Shown piece after piece: positions 1 through 7,353 of a stretch of DNA of 64,000 nt. Under the pieces are notes generated by a model that did not search any database, was not told the DNA's origin, and saw only the letters and a program-made list of their open reading frames with translations. Each line of letters opens with the position of its first letter. Position 1 is the first letter of the stretch. The position numbers and the translations under genes were made by a program. The stretch spans positions 54,488 through 118,487 of the forward strand of contig DHNY01000009.1 of NCBI GenBank assembly GCA_002409625.1, given 5' to 3'. The DNA is from Anaerolineaceae bacterium UBA5404 (GTDB lineage Bacteria; Chloroflexota; Anaerolineae; Anaerolineales; Anaerolineaceae).

Positions 1-701
1 TCTGCTAACATTTCGCGGGTGTGGTTGAGTGCTTCAAGCAAGCTCATTTCCGAAGCATTCAAGTCGCGACTGCCTTTAACCCGCCACACATCCTCGCCGT
101 GCGCACGCATTGGAGGCATGTTTTTTGCCATGGCATTGGCATCTTCGTGCAATAAATCCAACCAGCCAATCGCCTCCAAACGAGGCACCAGATAATCACG
201 CAGTTTGATCAAAAAGTGCGAATCAGCCTGGGCGTAAGCTAACATTTCTTGTTTTAAGGGTCGTTCACCCCAATTAGCGCGTTGAAATTTTTTGGTTAAG
301 ACAATGCCAAAATACTTTTCAAGCAGTGTGCCCAAGCCGAGGTTGGTTTCTCCCAGGGCACTGGCAGCCAGCATGGTGTCAAACACATTGTTGAAAACAA
401 AGCCATAATCACGCTTCAGTGTAGAGATATCATAATCACCGGCGTGCAAGAGTTTCTCAATCGTTTCGTCCGCGATTAACTCGCCTAATGCGCTTAAATC
501 ATCAAAGGCAAAGGGGTCAAGCAGAAAATCCTGTGTTTTTGAAGAAAGCTGAATCAGACAAACGCGTTCCTGGTAAGCAAAAAGACTGTTGGATTCGGTA
601 TCAATAGCAATAGCAGCTTGCCCTTTGAGATGCGCAATCATCTTTTGATAGCGCTCTGTTGTGGTTACCAGCTCAGCTGGTGGCATTGAAGCAATGGGCA
701 T
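1..701 (-). CDS. rnd: Ribonuclease D-like 3'-5' exoribonuclease (C-terminal part outside window)
   Basis: Predicted DEDDy-family 3'-5' exoribonuclease that trims structured RNA, tRNA 3' ends in the classical case. The 233 visible codons cover the whole exonuclease domain. Exo I is the Asp-Thr-Glu at residues 34-36. Exo II includes Asp91 in an HAGDYD context. Exo III is Tyr156-x3-Asp160. After about residue 195 the sequence moves toward the HRDC-containing C-terminus, which lies off the window. The ATG at 701 sits 7 nt downstream of a TATAAT box (714-709 on this strand), so the mRNA probably has no leader. It is divergent from dtd, and both genes act on tRNA. Family assignment is firm. The in vivo substrate is inferred. 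Confidence 0.9.
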   Translation of the reverse strand, partial: MPIASMPPAELVTTTERYQKMIAHLKGQAAIAIDTESNSLFAYQERVCLIQLSSKTQDFLLDPFAFDDLSALGELIADETIEKLLHAGDYDISTLKRDYGFVFNNVFDTMLAASALGETNLGLGTLLEKYFGIVLTKKFQRANWGERPLKQEMLAYAQADSHFLIKLRDYLVPRLEAIGWLDLLHEDANAMAKNMPPMRAHGEDVWRVKGSRDLNASEMSLLEALNHTREMLA

Positions 702-708
702 GTTTTTA

Positions 709-714
709 TTATAC
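709..714 (-). promoter_or_regulatory. -10 box of the RNase D gene, leaderless arrangement
   Basis: TATAAT on the minus strand ends 7 nt before the ATG at 701. Transcription would therefore start at or next to the start codon. No convincing -35 box is visible. Confidence 0.5.
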
Positions 715-737
715 ACCCGCATTTTAAGATTACAGAC

Positions 738-743
738 TATAAT
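738..743 (+). promoter_or_regulatory. -10 box of dtd
   Basis: TATAAT lies 28 nt upstream of the dtd ATG. A CAGGAG ribosome binding site follows at 761-766. Confidence 0.5.
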
Positions 744-771
744 GAAAAAACTTTAGATACCAGGAGCAACT

Positions 772-1209
772 ATGCGTGCTATTTTACAAAGAGTGAGCAA
801 AGGCAGTGTAAGCGTTGACGGTAAGCTTGTGGCTGATATTGGTTTAGGTTATGTTGTGCTTTTGGGTGTTGGGCATGACGACACCCAAGAAAAGGCGCGT
901 GAGCTGGCTGAAAAAACGGTCTATTTGCGCGTTTTTGGCGATGATGAGGGCAAAATGAACCGCTCGCTGCTTGATGTTGCTGGCGAGATGATTGTTGTCT
1001 CCCAATTCACGCTGCACGCCGATACCAGTCGTGGACGTCGCCCCAGCTTTATCAATGCCGCCAAACCTGAACTTGCTGAACCTTTGGTGGACTATTTCAT
1101 CGAGCAAGTACGCGGTTTTGGCGTCCAGGTGCAAAGCGGCATCTTTGGCGCTCACATGGTGGTGGATATCCAAAATGATGGTCCGGTGACCATTACACTT
1201 GAAAATTAA
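772..1209 (+). CDS. dtd: D-aminoacyl-tRNA deacylase
   Basis: Homodimeric enzyme that hydrolyses D-amino acids (classically D-Tyr) and glycine mischarged onto tRNA, a translation quality-control step in the cytoplasm. At 145 aa the protein is the usual family length. Both signature motifs are intact: SQFTLHAD at residues 77-84, which binds the adenosine end and orients the substrate, and NDGPVT at 135-140, which carries the cross-subunit Gly-Pro chirality filter. The ATG at 772 has a CAGGAG ribosome binding site 5 nt upstream. It is transcribed divergently from RNase D and followed by a small YtxH-like gene. Identification is secure from the motifs and length. Confidence 0.96.
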   Translation: MRAILQRVSKGSVSVDGKLVADIGLGYVVLLGVGHDDTQEKARELAEKTVYLRVFGDDEGKMNRSLLDVAGEMIVVSQFTLHADTSRGRRPSFINAAKPELAEPLVDYFIEQVRGFGVQVQSGIFGAHMVVDIQNDGPVTITLEN

Positions 1210-1273
1210 GGGTCATAAAACGGGAAAGCTTTTACTTTTTCAAGCTTTTTGCTCAACCCTTGGCGACATCATA

Positions 1274-1279
1274 TATAAT
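1274..1279 (+). promoter_or_regulatory. -10 box of the YtxH-like gene
   Basis: TATAAT lies 26 nt before the ATG at 1306, with an AAGAAAGGA ribosome binding site between them at 1291-1299. The small gene therefore probably has its own promoter. Confidence 0.45.
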
Positions 1280-1305
1280 TAAGACGGATAAAGAAAGGAC
1301 ACAAA

Positions 1306-1521
1306 ATGAAGAAAGTATGCTCATTGTTTAGAGGCGTTTTGTTTGGCGCGGTTGTTGGCAGTGCCATTGTATTGCTTTTTACACCTTGGTCTGGTGATGA
1401 ACTCAAACAAAATATTAGCGAATTCGTCAATAACTTTCAGGATGACGTTCGCCAGGCTGGCACAGAAAAACGCCAGGAACTTGAAATGGAATTAGCAAGA
1501 CTTCGCTCTGGCAAAATCTAA
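1306..1521 (+). CDS. Small YtxH-domain-like membrane protein
   Basis: A 71-aa protein with one N-terminal hydrophobic segment (about residues 8-27) that ends in a FTPWSG motif. A charged, amphipathic helical tail rich in Lys, Glu, Gln and Asp follows. This layout (a glycine-containing transmembrane helix, then a TPxSG turn and a coiled-coil-like helix) is typical of YtxH-domain proteins. These are often associated with the envelope or with stress, and their biochemical role is unknown. The ORF has its own -10 box and a good AAAGGA ribosome binding site. A strong terminator lies 20 nt past the stop, so it is probably monocistronic. No enzyme function can be read from the sequence. Confidence 0.7.
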   Translation: MKKVCSLFRGVLFGAVVGSAIVLLFTPWSGDELKQNISEFVNNFQDDVRQAGTEKRQELEMELARLRSGKI

Positions 1522-1542
1522 TTTTCACTTTAGGACATGAAT

Positions 1543-1582
1543 AAAAAAGCCGTCACTTTTTGATGTGGCGGCTTTTTTTGTT
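1543..1582. terminator. Bidirectional rho-independent terminator
   Basis: The arms AAAAAGCCGTCAC and GTGGCGGCTTTTT pair around a short loop. There is a T-run on the plus strand, and the A-run gives a T-run on the minus strand. It lies between the convergent YtxH-like gene and the transglycosylase-like gene and can serve both. Confidence 0.85.
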
Positions 1583-1591
1583 TTTCAATGA

Positions 1592-3430
1592 TTAAGGATA
1601 AGTTCCCGGGGTTGCGGTTGGATTTGGTGAAGATCGCGTGGGTGTACGCGTAGAACTTGGTGAAGATTGCGTTGGCGTACGCGTTGGCCATGGCGTAGGC
1701 GGGTAAGTAGGCGTGGGCAGATAAGGCGCCGGCTCGGGCGTACTCAGCAAATCCCCAATCCCAGGTTCGCCTGAGGCAGGCATCGCAGAAACATCCTGCA
1801 CATAGTCAAAGCCGGTTTTACAGCCTTCTTCAAGATTAGGATACACATTTTCCCAGCTCAGCCTTTGGTTGTAACCGATGGTGCGCTGTAAAGCATTGCC
1901 CAAACAGCCTGGCCCAGCGTGATAATTGACCAGCGTAAACTTCCAAAGGTCTTCATAGCTCGCCACCTGTCCAGCTTGCCTGCCGGTGCTGTTAAAAACG
2001 ATTTGACCCACTTGCTCACAATTCGCCAGTAAACTACGCGCAAAAACGCTGATGCTAAAATTCGCCTGGGTTAGATCAATGCCAACCGGACAGTCGGGAC
2101 ATTGGGCGTTAACTTGCTGAACCAAAGCGCCGCGCAACAAAGCCTGTTTATCGGGATCCAAATTGCCAAAACCGCGCTGACAAGTTTCCTCACTAAGGAT
2201 GAGCGGGCAAAATTGGCTAAAAAAGCTCGGATTCCAAAGCAAAACGGTATCTGCGCCTTGTTCACTTAAATGCCCTAAACCAGCCTCGTAAACCCGATTA
2301 TAAATGCCTGGCCAAAACTGACTTTCACGGCTAAAAATGTTCTTCATCATCTGCGCCGGCACACCGGTTTGGTTTGCAACACGGATAATTTCTGAGTCAA
2401 ACTGATTTTGCCATTCTTTCACAAATGGTCGTGCGAGGTCCATGCCACATGGGTTAGCTGCGCCATTTTCCTCAAGTCCGCCGCCGGGACACGTGCTGGC
2501 ATCCACCAAACCTTGTTTGATCAACAGTCCTGCCAAAAGGAAGTAGTCATTAATGCTGGTCATTTCTTCTGCGATTGGAGGAGTGCGCAACCAACTCGGC
2601 GGTCCATCCACCGGCAAAAAGGCTTGCCAGATGGTCGAGCAGGTTGAGGCGCCCTCACCCAACCATTGGCTACTCAAAACGTCCACATAATAAGTGGGCT
2701 TATCAGTAGAAACCTCATCGGGATTGGCAAAATCACCCCATGGAATAACCCGCACTTGGGCTGTGTAAATCGGGCTGGCATCGCCATAACTCGACTCAGC
2801 CCAAAACTCCACCAAACTGCCATTCATGCCACTAGGGCTAAGCGGCAAGTCACAAAGGGCACCCGGACAAGTGAACCCAACCCCGTTAATCCGTCCAACA
2901 ATTTGAATGATTTGTTCGTTCGGCAATGGCTCCGTAGCTTGCAAACGTAAATAGGGTACTTGACTACAATGGTTCTTTTGGGCTGTTTTTTCACAACCCG
3001 ATATAGACACCCAAACCTCGGGTGTGGGTAGTTTAATCTCCACTTCGCGTTTGGATGGCGTGGTGTGCACCAGGTGCATATACAAGCCCGGGCAATCCTG
3101 AGGACTGCTCATATCCCCTTCATAAACGCAAGGTTTGGTGTTTATCCACCTCTTTTGAATTGCCGAGCCACAGTAATGCAAAACCTCGCTGTAATCAGGC
3201 AAGGCTTCACTCTCAGTATAAATTTGGCAAATAAGGTTCGAGGTTTTCCAATCCAAAAGCCACCACTCGTAAATCGTATAGTCTGTGGTAATGCTAACGC
3301 TCCGATTAGGACCTTCTGAGGGCAAACCAAAGGAAATAGCAGGTGACTCTTGCAAAAAGGCAAGCAAAATGAACAGAACCAGAAGGATTCTGATGATTAC
3401 TTTGCTCTTTTCTCGTCTGCTTTTCGTCAT
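1592..3430 (-). CDS. Secreted lytic-transglycosylase-like protein with Thr/Pro-rich tail
   Basis: A 612-aa exported protein. An N-terminal hydrophobic segment (about residues 11-30) acts as signal peptide or anchor. A Cys-rich region of unknown fold occupies roughly residues 40-330. A lysozyme-like SLT region follows near residues 355-530: TGVPAQMMKNIFSRES resembles the catalytic-Glu helix of soluble lytic transglycosylases, and a GLGHLSEQGAD segment stands where GLMQL is usual. The C-terminus is a Pro/Thr/Ser-rich stretch of about 45 residues ending PGTYP. The gene begins 13 bp after the LCP gene, so both are probably one operon for cell-wall or surface-polymer assembly. The SLT assignment rests on motif resemblance, and activity is unproven. 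Confidence 0.6.
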   Translation of the reverse strand: MTKSRREKSKVIIRILLVLFILLAFLQESPAISFGLPSEGPNRSVSITTDYTIYEWWLLDWKTSNLICQIYTESEALPDYSEVLHYCGSAIQKRWINTKPCVYEGDMSSPQDCPGLYMHLVHTTPSKREVEIKLPTPEVWVSISGCEKTAQKNHCSQVPYLRLQATEPLPNEQIIQIVGRINGVGFTCPGALCDLPLSPSGMNGSLVEFWAESSYGDASPIYTAQVRVIPWGDFANPDEVSTDKPTYYVDVLSSQWLGEGASTCSTIWQAFLPVDGPPSWLRTPPIAEEMTSINDYFLLAGLLIKQGLVDASTCPGGGLEENGAANPCGMDLARPFVKEWQNQFDSEIIRVANQTGVPAQMMKNIFSRESQFWPGIYNRVYEAGLGHLSEQGADTVLLWNPSFFSQFCPLILSEETCQRGFGNLDPDKQALLRGALVQQVNAQCPDCPVGIDLTQANFSISVFARSLLANCEQVGQIVFNSTGRQAGQVASYEDLWKFTLVNYHAGPGCLGNALQRTIGYNQRLSWENVYPNLEEGCKTGFDYVQDVSAMPASGEPGIGDLLSTPEPAPYLPTPTYPPTPWPTRTPTQSSPSSTRTPTRSSPNPTATPGTYP

Positions 3431-3443
3431 TCTTTATTCCGCA

Positions 3444-4700
3444 CTAGGGATAAGTCCCTGGTGTTGGTGTTTGTGTTGCAACAGGTGCCGTGGTTCTGGG
3501 TGTATAAACCGGCGGCAATGGTGTTCGTGTTGGCACTGGCGTTGATGTGCGCGTGGGCAAACCCACAGTCCTTTGTGGATCTAAAACCTGGCGGGTTTGC
3601 GTAGCACCGATTGCCTGGGTCAGTTGCCACTCATAGGTCAGGACCACTTCAGCCAGTGGCGCAGCGCCATCAATCGCCTCAATGGCTTGCGCGAAGGTCT
3701 TTGCCATCGTCTCGAGGTGCGGCAACAAAACCTTGGTCTGGGTATGGTCAGGCAATTCCCAAAGCGACGCGCTTTCCCATCCGATGATGAAATAATTCAC
3801 CCGTTTTGGGTCACCCAATCGCAATGCCATGGGAATCCGGCGCAAAAAATCGTTAATGCTGATGTCTGTTTCAATCTTGTTTTGATAAGAAACATACATC
3901 GCCGGCAATTCTGCCATGCGGCCATCTTGAACTAACTTGGTAAAGAGCAATTGCAAAACTTGCTGTTGGCGACGCGTGCGGTTCACCTCATCGCCATCTT
4001 TGATGTAAGAAACATAGCATATGGTTTCTGCCCCATTCATGCGGTGTAGACCTGTTGCCAAACCTCCACAATCATCACGAATTGGGAACAAAACACTTAC
4101 CTCCAAACCGCCTAAATCATCCACCAGCCAAGCAAACTCCTCAGCATGTGCCATGATAAAGCGGTCGGGTCTAATGCCAAAATTATATGCCAGCGTATCT
4201 CGCAATAAGGGCATGCCTCCAAGCGCATAGGCACTGCTAATGCGTTGCATATTGTGCCCGGGCAGGTAAACAAAGAGGTTCCCCGGTATCGAAACCACGC
4301 TTGCTTTTGAAAGTCGCTCCTGGATGATAATCAAGTGGATTGCATCCGTGCGACCTGCATTGGGTGCTTCAAGTTCTGTGCCAAGTAAAAGCCATATACT
4401 AAGGTCATCATCAAGCTCAAGCGGGCTGACGGCTGGAGGCACTTTGGTCACCGAAGCACGACCTGGTTCGGCAAAAGTTGGCCAAGGCAAACGGGTTGCG
4501 GTTGGGCTTTCCACCAGCTCAGGTGTGTTGCCAGGGCTTTGTGGTTCTTCAAGCAAAACAAGACCCTGGCTCTCGCCAAGTGAGGGTCTGCCTTGCAGCT
4601 CTTCGGTGCAGGCTGTTAGCGCAATCAAAAGGATCATTGCGAAGAAAGCAAGCGACAATAATCTGGCATATTGTGTTGGTAAGGTACGCTTTTTTTCCAT
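3444..4700 (-). CDS. LytR-CpsA-Psr (LCP) family lipoprotein
   Basis: LCP enzymes transfer polyprenyl-phosphate-linked glycopolymers to peptidoglycan or cell-surface proteins outside the membrane. This 418-aa protein has a lipobox (LLIALTAC) instead of the usual transmembrane helix. A Pro/Ser linker comes next, and the LCP core spans about residues 100-330. Recognisable elements are GRTDAI near the start of the core, the SIPGNLFVYLPG strand, and the Arg-rich NRTRRQQQVL helix that binds the lipid phosphates. The tail is Pro/Thr-rich and ends PGTYP, like the gene that follows. Its promoter has TTGACA and an extended -10 (TGC-TATAAT) upstream. It probably forms an operon with the transglycosylase-like gene. 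Confidence 0.85.
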   Translation of the reverse strand: MEKKRTLPTQYARLLSLAFFAMILLIALTACTEELQGRPSLGESQGLVLLEEPQSPGNTPELVESPTATRLPWPTFAEPGRASVTKVPPAVSPLELDDDLSIWLLLGTELEAPNAGRTDAIHLIIIQERLSKASVVSIPGNLFVYLPGHNMQRISSAYALGGMPLLRDTLAYNFGIRPDRFIMAHAEEFAWLVDDLGGLEVSVLFPIRDDCGGLATGLHRMNGAETICYVSYIKDGDEVNRTRRQQQVLQLLFTKLVQDGRMAELPAMYVSYQNKIETDISINDFLRRIPMALRLGDPKRVNYFIIGWESASLWELPDHTQTKVLLPHLETMAKTFAQAIEAIDGAAPLAEVVLTYEWQLTQAIGATQTRQVLDPQRTVGLPTRTSTPVPTRTPLPPVYTPRTTAPVATQTPTPGTYP

Positions 4701-4739
4701 AGCAAATTCAGGGCTTTTTTACAGCCCTCCAGATTAGCA

Positions 4740-4765
4740 ATTATAGCATAGCCTTAAGGTGTCAA
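4740..4765 (-). promoter_or_regulatory. Promoter of the LCP/transglycosylase operon
   Basis: On the minus strand TTGACA (4765-4760) and TATAAT (4745-4740) are separated by only 14 nt. The -10 is extended by a TGC just upstream, which can compensate for a poorly spaced -35. The leader then carries a 6-bp hairpin (AGGGCT/AGCCCT, about 4709-4727). Confidence 0.5.
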
Positions 4766-4819
4766 GTTTGTATTTGAGGAAGATTAATATGGTTTTATTT
4801 CCGACTTTTAGGGATGACA

Positions 4820-5302
4820 CTAATTAACACAACCCAGATATACAGGCACGGAGCTTAAAGGCCCTTCTTGCAGTTTTTTGGGAAGAAGATCCCTTAGTAT
4901 TTTGGGATACAAGTTGGCTTCCATCAAGGCATTAATAGGCACCCACAGCGCGCCAATCTGACCTGGGTCGGGGTTATCAACCAGATCTTCGCGTAAATCC
5001 TCAAGCAAATTGCACTCAAAAAAGAACTCTACTTGATGCATTAATCGCGCTGGATTGTGAAACTCTTGTTCCCAAGACCTATACTCACGGATAAAAAGCA
5101 GCTTTTCCACCTTTACAATTGCGCCAATTTCTTCGCGACATTCTCTTTCAAGCGCTTCAGATAAGCTTTCGCCTGGCTCTTGCCCACCTCCTGGAAAAAC
5201 GGTAAAAACCGGATTGCCCTGATGCTGTTTTTGGAGTAAAAGCACATTATTGTTATGAACAATAATCGCTTTTGAGGAATTTCTAAAAATCACATTTTCC
5301 AT
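4820..5302 (-). CDS. Nudix hydrolase
   Basis: Cleaves a nucleoside diphosphate linked to another moiety; the substrate is not predictable from sequence. The Nudix box is complete: Gly39-x5-Glu45-x7-Arg53-Glu54-x2-Glu57-Glu58-x-Gly60 in a 160-aa protein. The frame is open up to 5356. The start at 5302 is preferred because an AAAGAGG ribosome binding site precedes it and a TATAAT box (5341-5336 on this strand) lies between the two candidates, so the upstream ATG would not be transcribed. It is divergent from the TM2 protein gene. The C-terminal part contains an aromatic-rich segment seen in Nudix proteins acting on nucleotides, but that does not define a substrate. Confidence 0.88.
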   Translation of the reverse strand: MENVIFRNSSKAIIVHNNNVLLLQKQHQGNPVFTVFPGGGQEPGESLSEALERECREEIGAIVKVEKLLFIREYRSWEQEFHNPARLMHQVEFFFECNLLEDLREDLVDNPDPGQIGALWVPINALMEANLYPKILRDLLPKKLQEGPLSSVPVYLGCVN

Positions 5303-5335
5303 GAATCGGCCTCTTTTTATCCTTAGGATGGCATT

Positions 5336-5341
5336 ATTATA
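5336..5341 (-). promoter_or_regulatory. -10 box of the Nudix gene
   Basis: TATAAT on the minus strand, 33 nt upstream of the chosen ATG (5302). It excludes the longer reading-frame start at 5356. Confidence 0.5.
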
Positions 5342-5457
5342 GTTTACATTATCCAACCCACCAGCAATAGGACATTTCTATTTAGCCTTGACACAGGAAT
5401 TGGATCAATCATGGCTGAATATTATTAAAACGGCTCAGAAACCCTCCTTTTATAGGC

Positions 5458-5463
5458 TATAAT
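5458..5463 (+). promoter_or_regulatory. -10 box of the TM2 protein gene
   Basis: TATAAT preceded by GGC. The start codon lies about 70 nt downstream, giving a longer leader than most genes here. The ribosome binding site is CAGGAGA at about 5520-5526. Confidence 0.4.
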
Positions 5464-5532
5464 CATTACAAATTCATTAAGTTTTGATATTTTTCAGCAA
5501 ACCATTTTTACTTTTGCTTCAGGAGACCTTTT

Positions 5533-6153
5533 ATGCATAGTTTTTCAACAATGGCGTGTCCTGCATGTGGTGCAAGATCTGAAAGTCCTCATCCTCAGCC
5601 TCTTCGCAATTGCCCTTTTTGCGGCACACAATATCCCAGCAAACCTGTTGAACAAAGTCATCAGCCCACTTACCCAGAGCAAAACTTCACACCAAGGCAT
5701 TCCAAGGTCATTGAAGTCCATAGTGTAGTCCCTTCAAAACAAACAATGGCTTGCATTGATTGTGCTAAGCAAATAGATGTCAATTCCGATTATTGTCAAT
5801 ATTGTGGTTCAGAGCAAGAGCACGTTCATAAAAAAGCTGGTCGCAGAAAAGCTCGCACTAGACATACCATGCCAGCCCAGGACTACTACCCGCCGCCTCC
5901 CCCAATCTATTATCCTCAGCCTTACCCTATTCAGGTACCCCAAGTGTTTAAAAGCACAAAAAGTAAAGGGGTAGCGCTGTTCCTCTGCTTCTTTTTTGGC
6001 ATATTCGGTTTTCATCAATTTTATGTGGGTAAAATTGGGATGGGTTTGATCTATTTTTTCACAGCGGGACTTTTTGGGATTGGTTGGTTTATTGATATTA
6101 TCAAAATTGCCACCGGTTCATTTAAAGATAAATACGGTGCCGTATTAATTTAA
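5533..6153 (+). CDS. Zinc-ribbon and TM2-domain membrane protein
   Basis: A 206-aa protein with three recognisable parts. Two CxxC pairs near the N-terminus (CPACG, CPFCG) and a second pair (CIDC, CQYCG) around residues 75-95 form zinc-ribbon-like modules. A Pro/Tyr-rich linker follows. A C-terminal TM2 domain (about residues 145-206) has two hydrophobic helices joined by the characteristic GFHQFYVGKIGMGLIY turn. TM2 proteins are widespread membrane proteins of unknown molecular function, and the zinc ribbons suggest protein or nucleic-acid contact. It is monocistronic with its own promoter. The domain architecture is clear and the function is not. Confidence 0.85.
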   Translation: MHSFSTMACPACGARSESPHPQPLRNCPFCGTQYPSKPVEQSHQPTYPEQNFTPRHSKVIEVHSVVPSKQTMACIDCAKQIDVNSDYCQYCGSEQEHVHKKAGRRKARTRHTMPAQDYYPPPPPIYYPQPYPIQVPQVFKSTKSKGVALFLCFFFGIFGFHQFYVGKIGMGLIYFFTAGLFGIGWFIDIIKIATGSFKDKYGAVLI

Positions 6154-6251
6154 TCATAAACTTGAATGGGGAAAAATGATTCTGCTCACGCTTGTGCTTG
6201 ATCATCTGTCGAAGAGCTGAGAACATGGAATATTATACTTAAAAGAAAAAA

Positions 6252-6324
6252 TGATCCTGCTCGGACTCGAACCGAGAACCTAACGCTTAAGAGGCGCTTG
6301 CTCTGCCAATTGAGCTACAGGACC
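6252..6324 (-). tRNA. tRNA-Lys (CTT)
   Basis: A full cloverleaf on the minus strand, 73 nt. The acceptor GGTCCTG pairs with CAGGATC (one G-U pair). The D-arm GCTC/GAGC, the anticodon stem AGCGC/GCGTT with loop CTCTTAA (anticodon CTT), and the T-arm CTCGG/CCGAG with TTCGAGT are all present. The discriminator is A and CCA is not encoded. It reads AAG codons. Confidence 0.96.
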
Positions 6325-6393
6325 ATTTGCTTGCGGTTATTATATCACCGCTTGAATAAAAAACTCTGCACTCGCAGAGTATCTTATCTTCAG

Positions 6394-6466
6394 CTCCCCG
6401 GAGAGGACTCGAACCTCTAACCTAGCGGTTAACAGCCGCCCGCTCTGCCGATTGAGCTACCAGGGA
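6394..6466 (-). tRNA. tRNA-Asn (GTT)
   Basis: A full cloverleaf on the minus strand, 73 nt. The acceptor TCCCTGG pairs with CCGGGGA. The anticodon stem GGCGG/CCGCT holds loop CTGTTAA (anticodon GTT), and the T-arm is AGAGG/CCTCT. The discriminator is G, as expected for tRNA-Asn. It lies 69 nt upstream of tRNA-Lys in the same direction, so the two may be co-transcribed. Confidence 0.96.
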
Positions 6467-6573
6467 AGGTAGAACGCTATTATAACGAAGCCCCCCAATA
6501 AAAGTCAAGCATTTTTGTGCTTTTCCTATTCTAGCTTAAACTCAGCACCCATTAAAGGCAACTTTCATCACGC

Positions 6574-6598
6574 TTGACACGCACTAGCATGCTATAAT
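6574..6598 (+). promoter_or_regulatory. Promoter of the GDPD/GH3 operon, leaderless
   Basis: TTGACA (6574-6579) and TATAAT (6593-6598) are separated by only 13 nt, but the -10 is extended (TGC-TATAAT). The ATG at 6606 lies 7 nt after the -10, so the transcript is probably leaderless. No Shine-Dalgarno sequence is present. Confidence 0.55.
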
Positions 6599-6605
6599 TT
6601 GGTCT

Positions 6606-7352
6606 ATGGAGAAATCGTCAAACCGTCCGCTCGTCCTTGGTCATCGCGGGGCATCCGCTCACGCCCCAGAAAACACCTTGCCGGCTTTTCAATTAGCCCT
6701 CGAGCAAGGTGCTGATGGCATTGAGCTGGATGTTATGCTCAGCAAAGACAATCGTTTGATCGTTATCCATGACTCCAAACTCCAGCGCACCACCAACGGC
6801 GAAGGTAACGTGCTTGACCAGCCATACAGCGCCTTAAAGGACCTGGATGCTGGTGCATGGTTCGGTGAAGCATTTCAAAACACAAAACTTCCTCTTCTTG
6901 AGGAGGTCTATGAGCAAATTGGCGGCAAAGGCATCATTAATGTGGAGCTAAAAAACTATCACAACCCAGGCGATGCCCTGCCCGAAATCGCTCTCGCGCT
7001 CACCCAAAAACACGGCTTATTGGAGCATGTCATCTTCTCTTCCTTTCATGCCCGCAACATCATCAAACTGAAAAAGCTGGAACCCAAGGCGAAAACCGGT
7101 TTGCTTTGCTTACCGGGTTTAATTGGCAGCCTTTACCGCGGCCCATTTGGCAGACTTTTTAAGTATGACGCGCTGCACCCTTATCACGCCGATATCTCGG
7201 AAGCTTCAGTAAGGCGCGCTCATAATCAAGGTAAAAAAGTCAATGTTTGGACGGTGAACAAGAGCGAGGATTTGCGCAAAGTTCAAATCCTGGGCGTGGA
7301 TGCTATCATAACAGACGACCCAAAACATGCCCTAAGCCTATTGGATCAATAA
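6606..7352 (+). CDS. Glycerophosphodiester phosphodiesterase
   Basis: Hydrolyses glycerophosphodiesters to glycerol-3-phosphate and an alcohol. The 248-aa TIM-barrel protein has all family landmarks: HRGASAHAPENT at residues 13-24 with the catalytic His/Arg and metal Glu, GIELDV around 38-43, IHD near 54-56, and VNVWTVN near the C-terminus. No signal peptide is visible, so it should be cytoplasmic, UgpQ-like. The product could feed the glycerol-3-phosphate dehydrogenase encoded at 27670-30801. Its stop is 1 nt before the start of the GH3 gene, so the two are translated from one message. The family is certain and the exact substrate is unknown. Confidence 0.93.
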   Translation: MEKSSNRPLVLGHRGASAHAPENTLPAFQLALEQGADGIELDVMLSKDNRLIVIHDSKLQRTTNGEGNVLDQPYSALKDLDAGAWFGEAFQNTKLPLLEEVYEQIGGKGIINVELKNYHNPGDALPEIALALTQKHGLLEHVIFSSFHARNIIKLKKLEPKAKTGLLCLPGLIGSLYRGPFGRLFKYDALHPYHADISEASVRRAHNQGKKVNVWTVNKSEDLRKVQILGVDAIITDDPKHALSLLDQ

Positions 7353-7353
7353 G

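Noticed and set aside
5303..5356. Upstream start of the Nudix gene
   Set aside because: A -10 box lies between 5356 and the ATG at 5302, and only the latter has a ribosome binding site.
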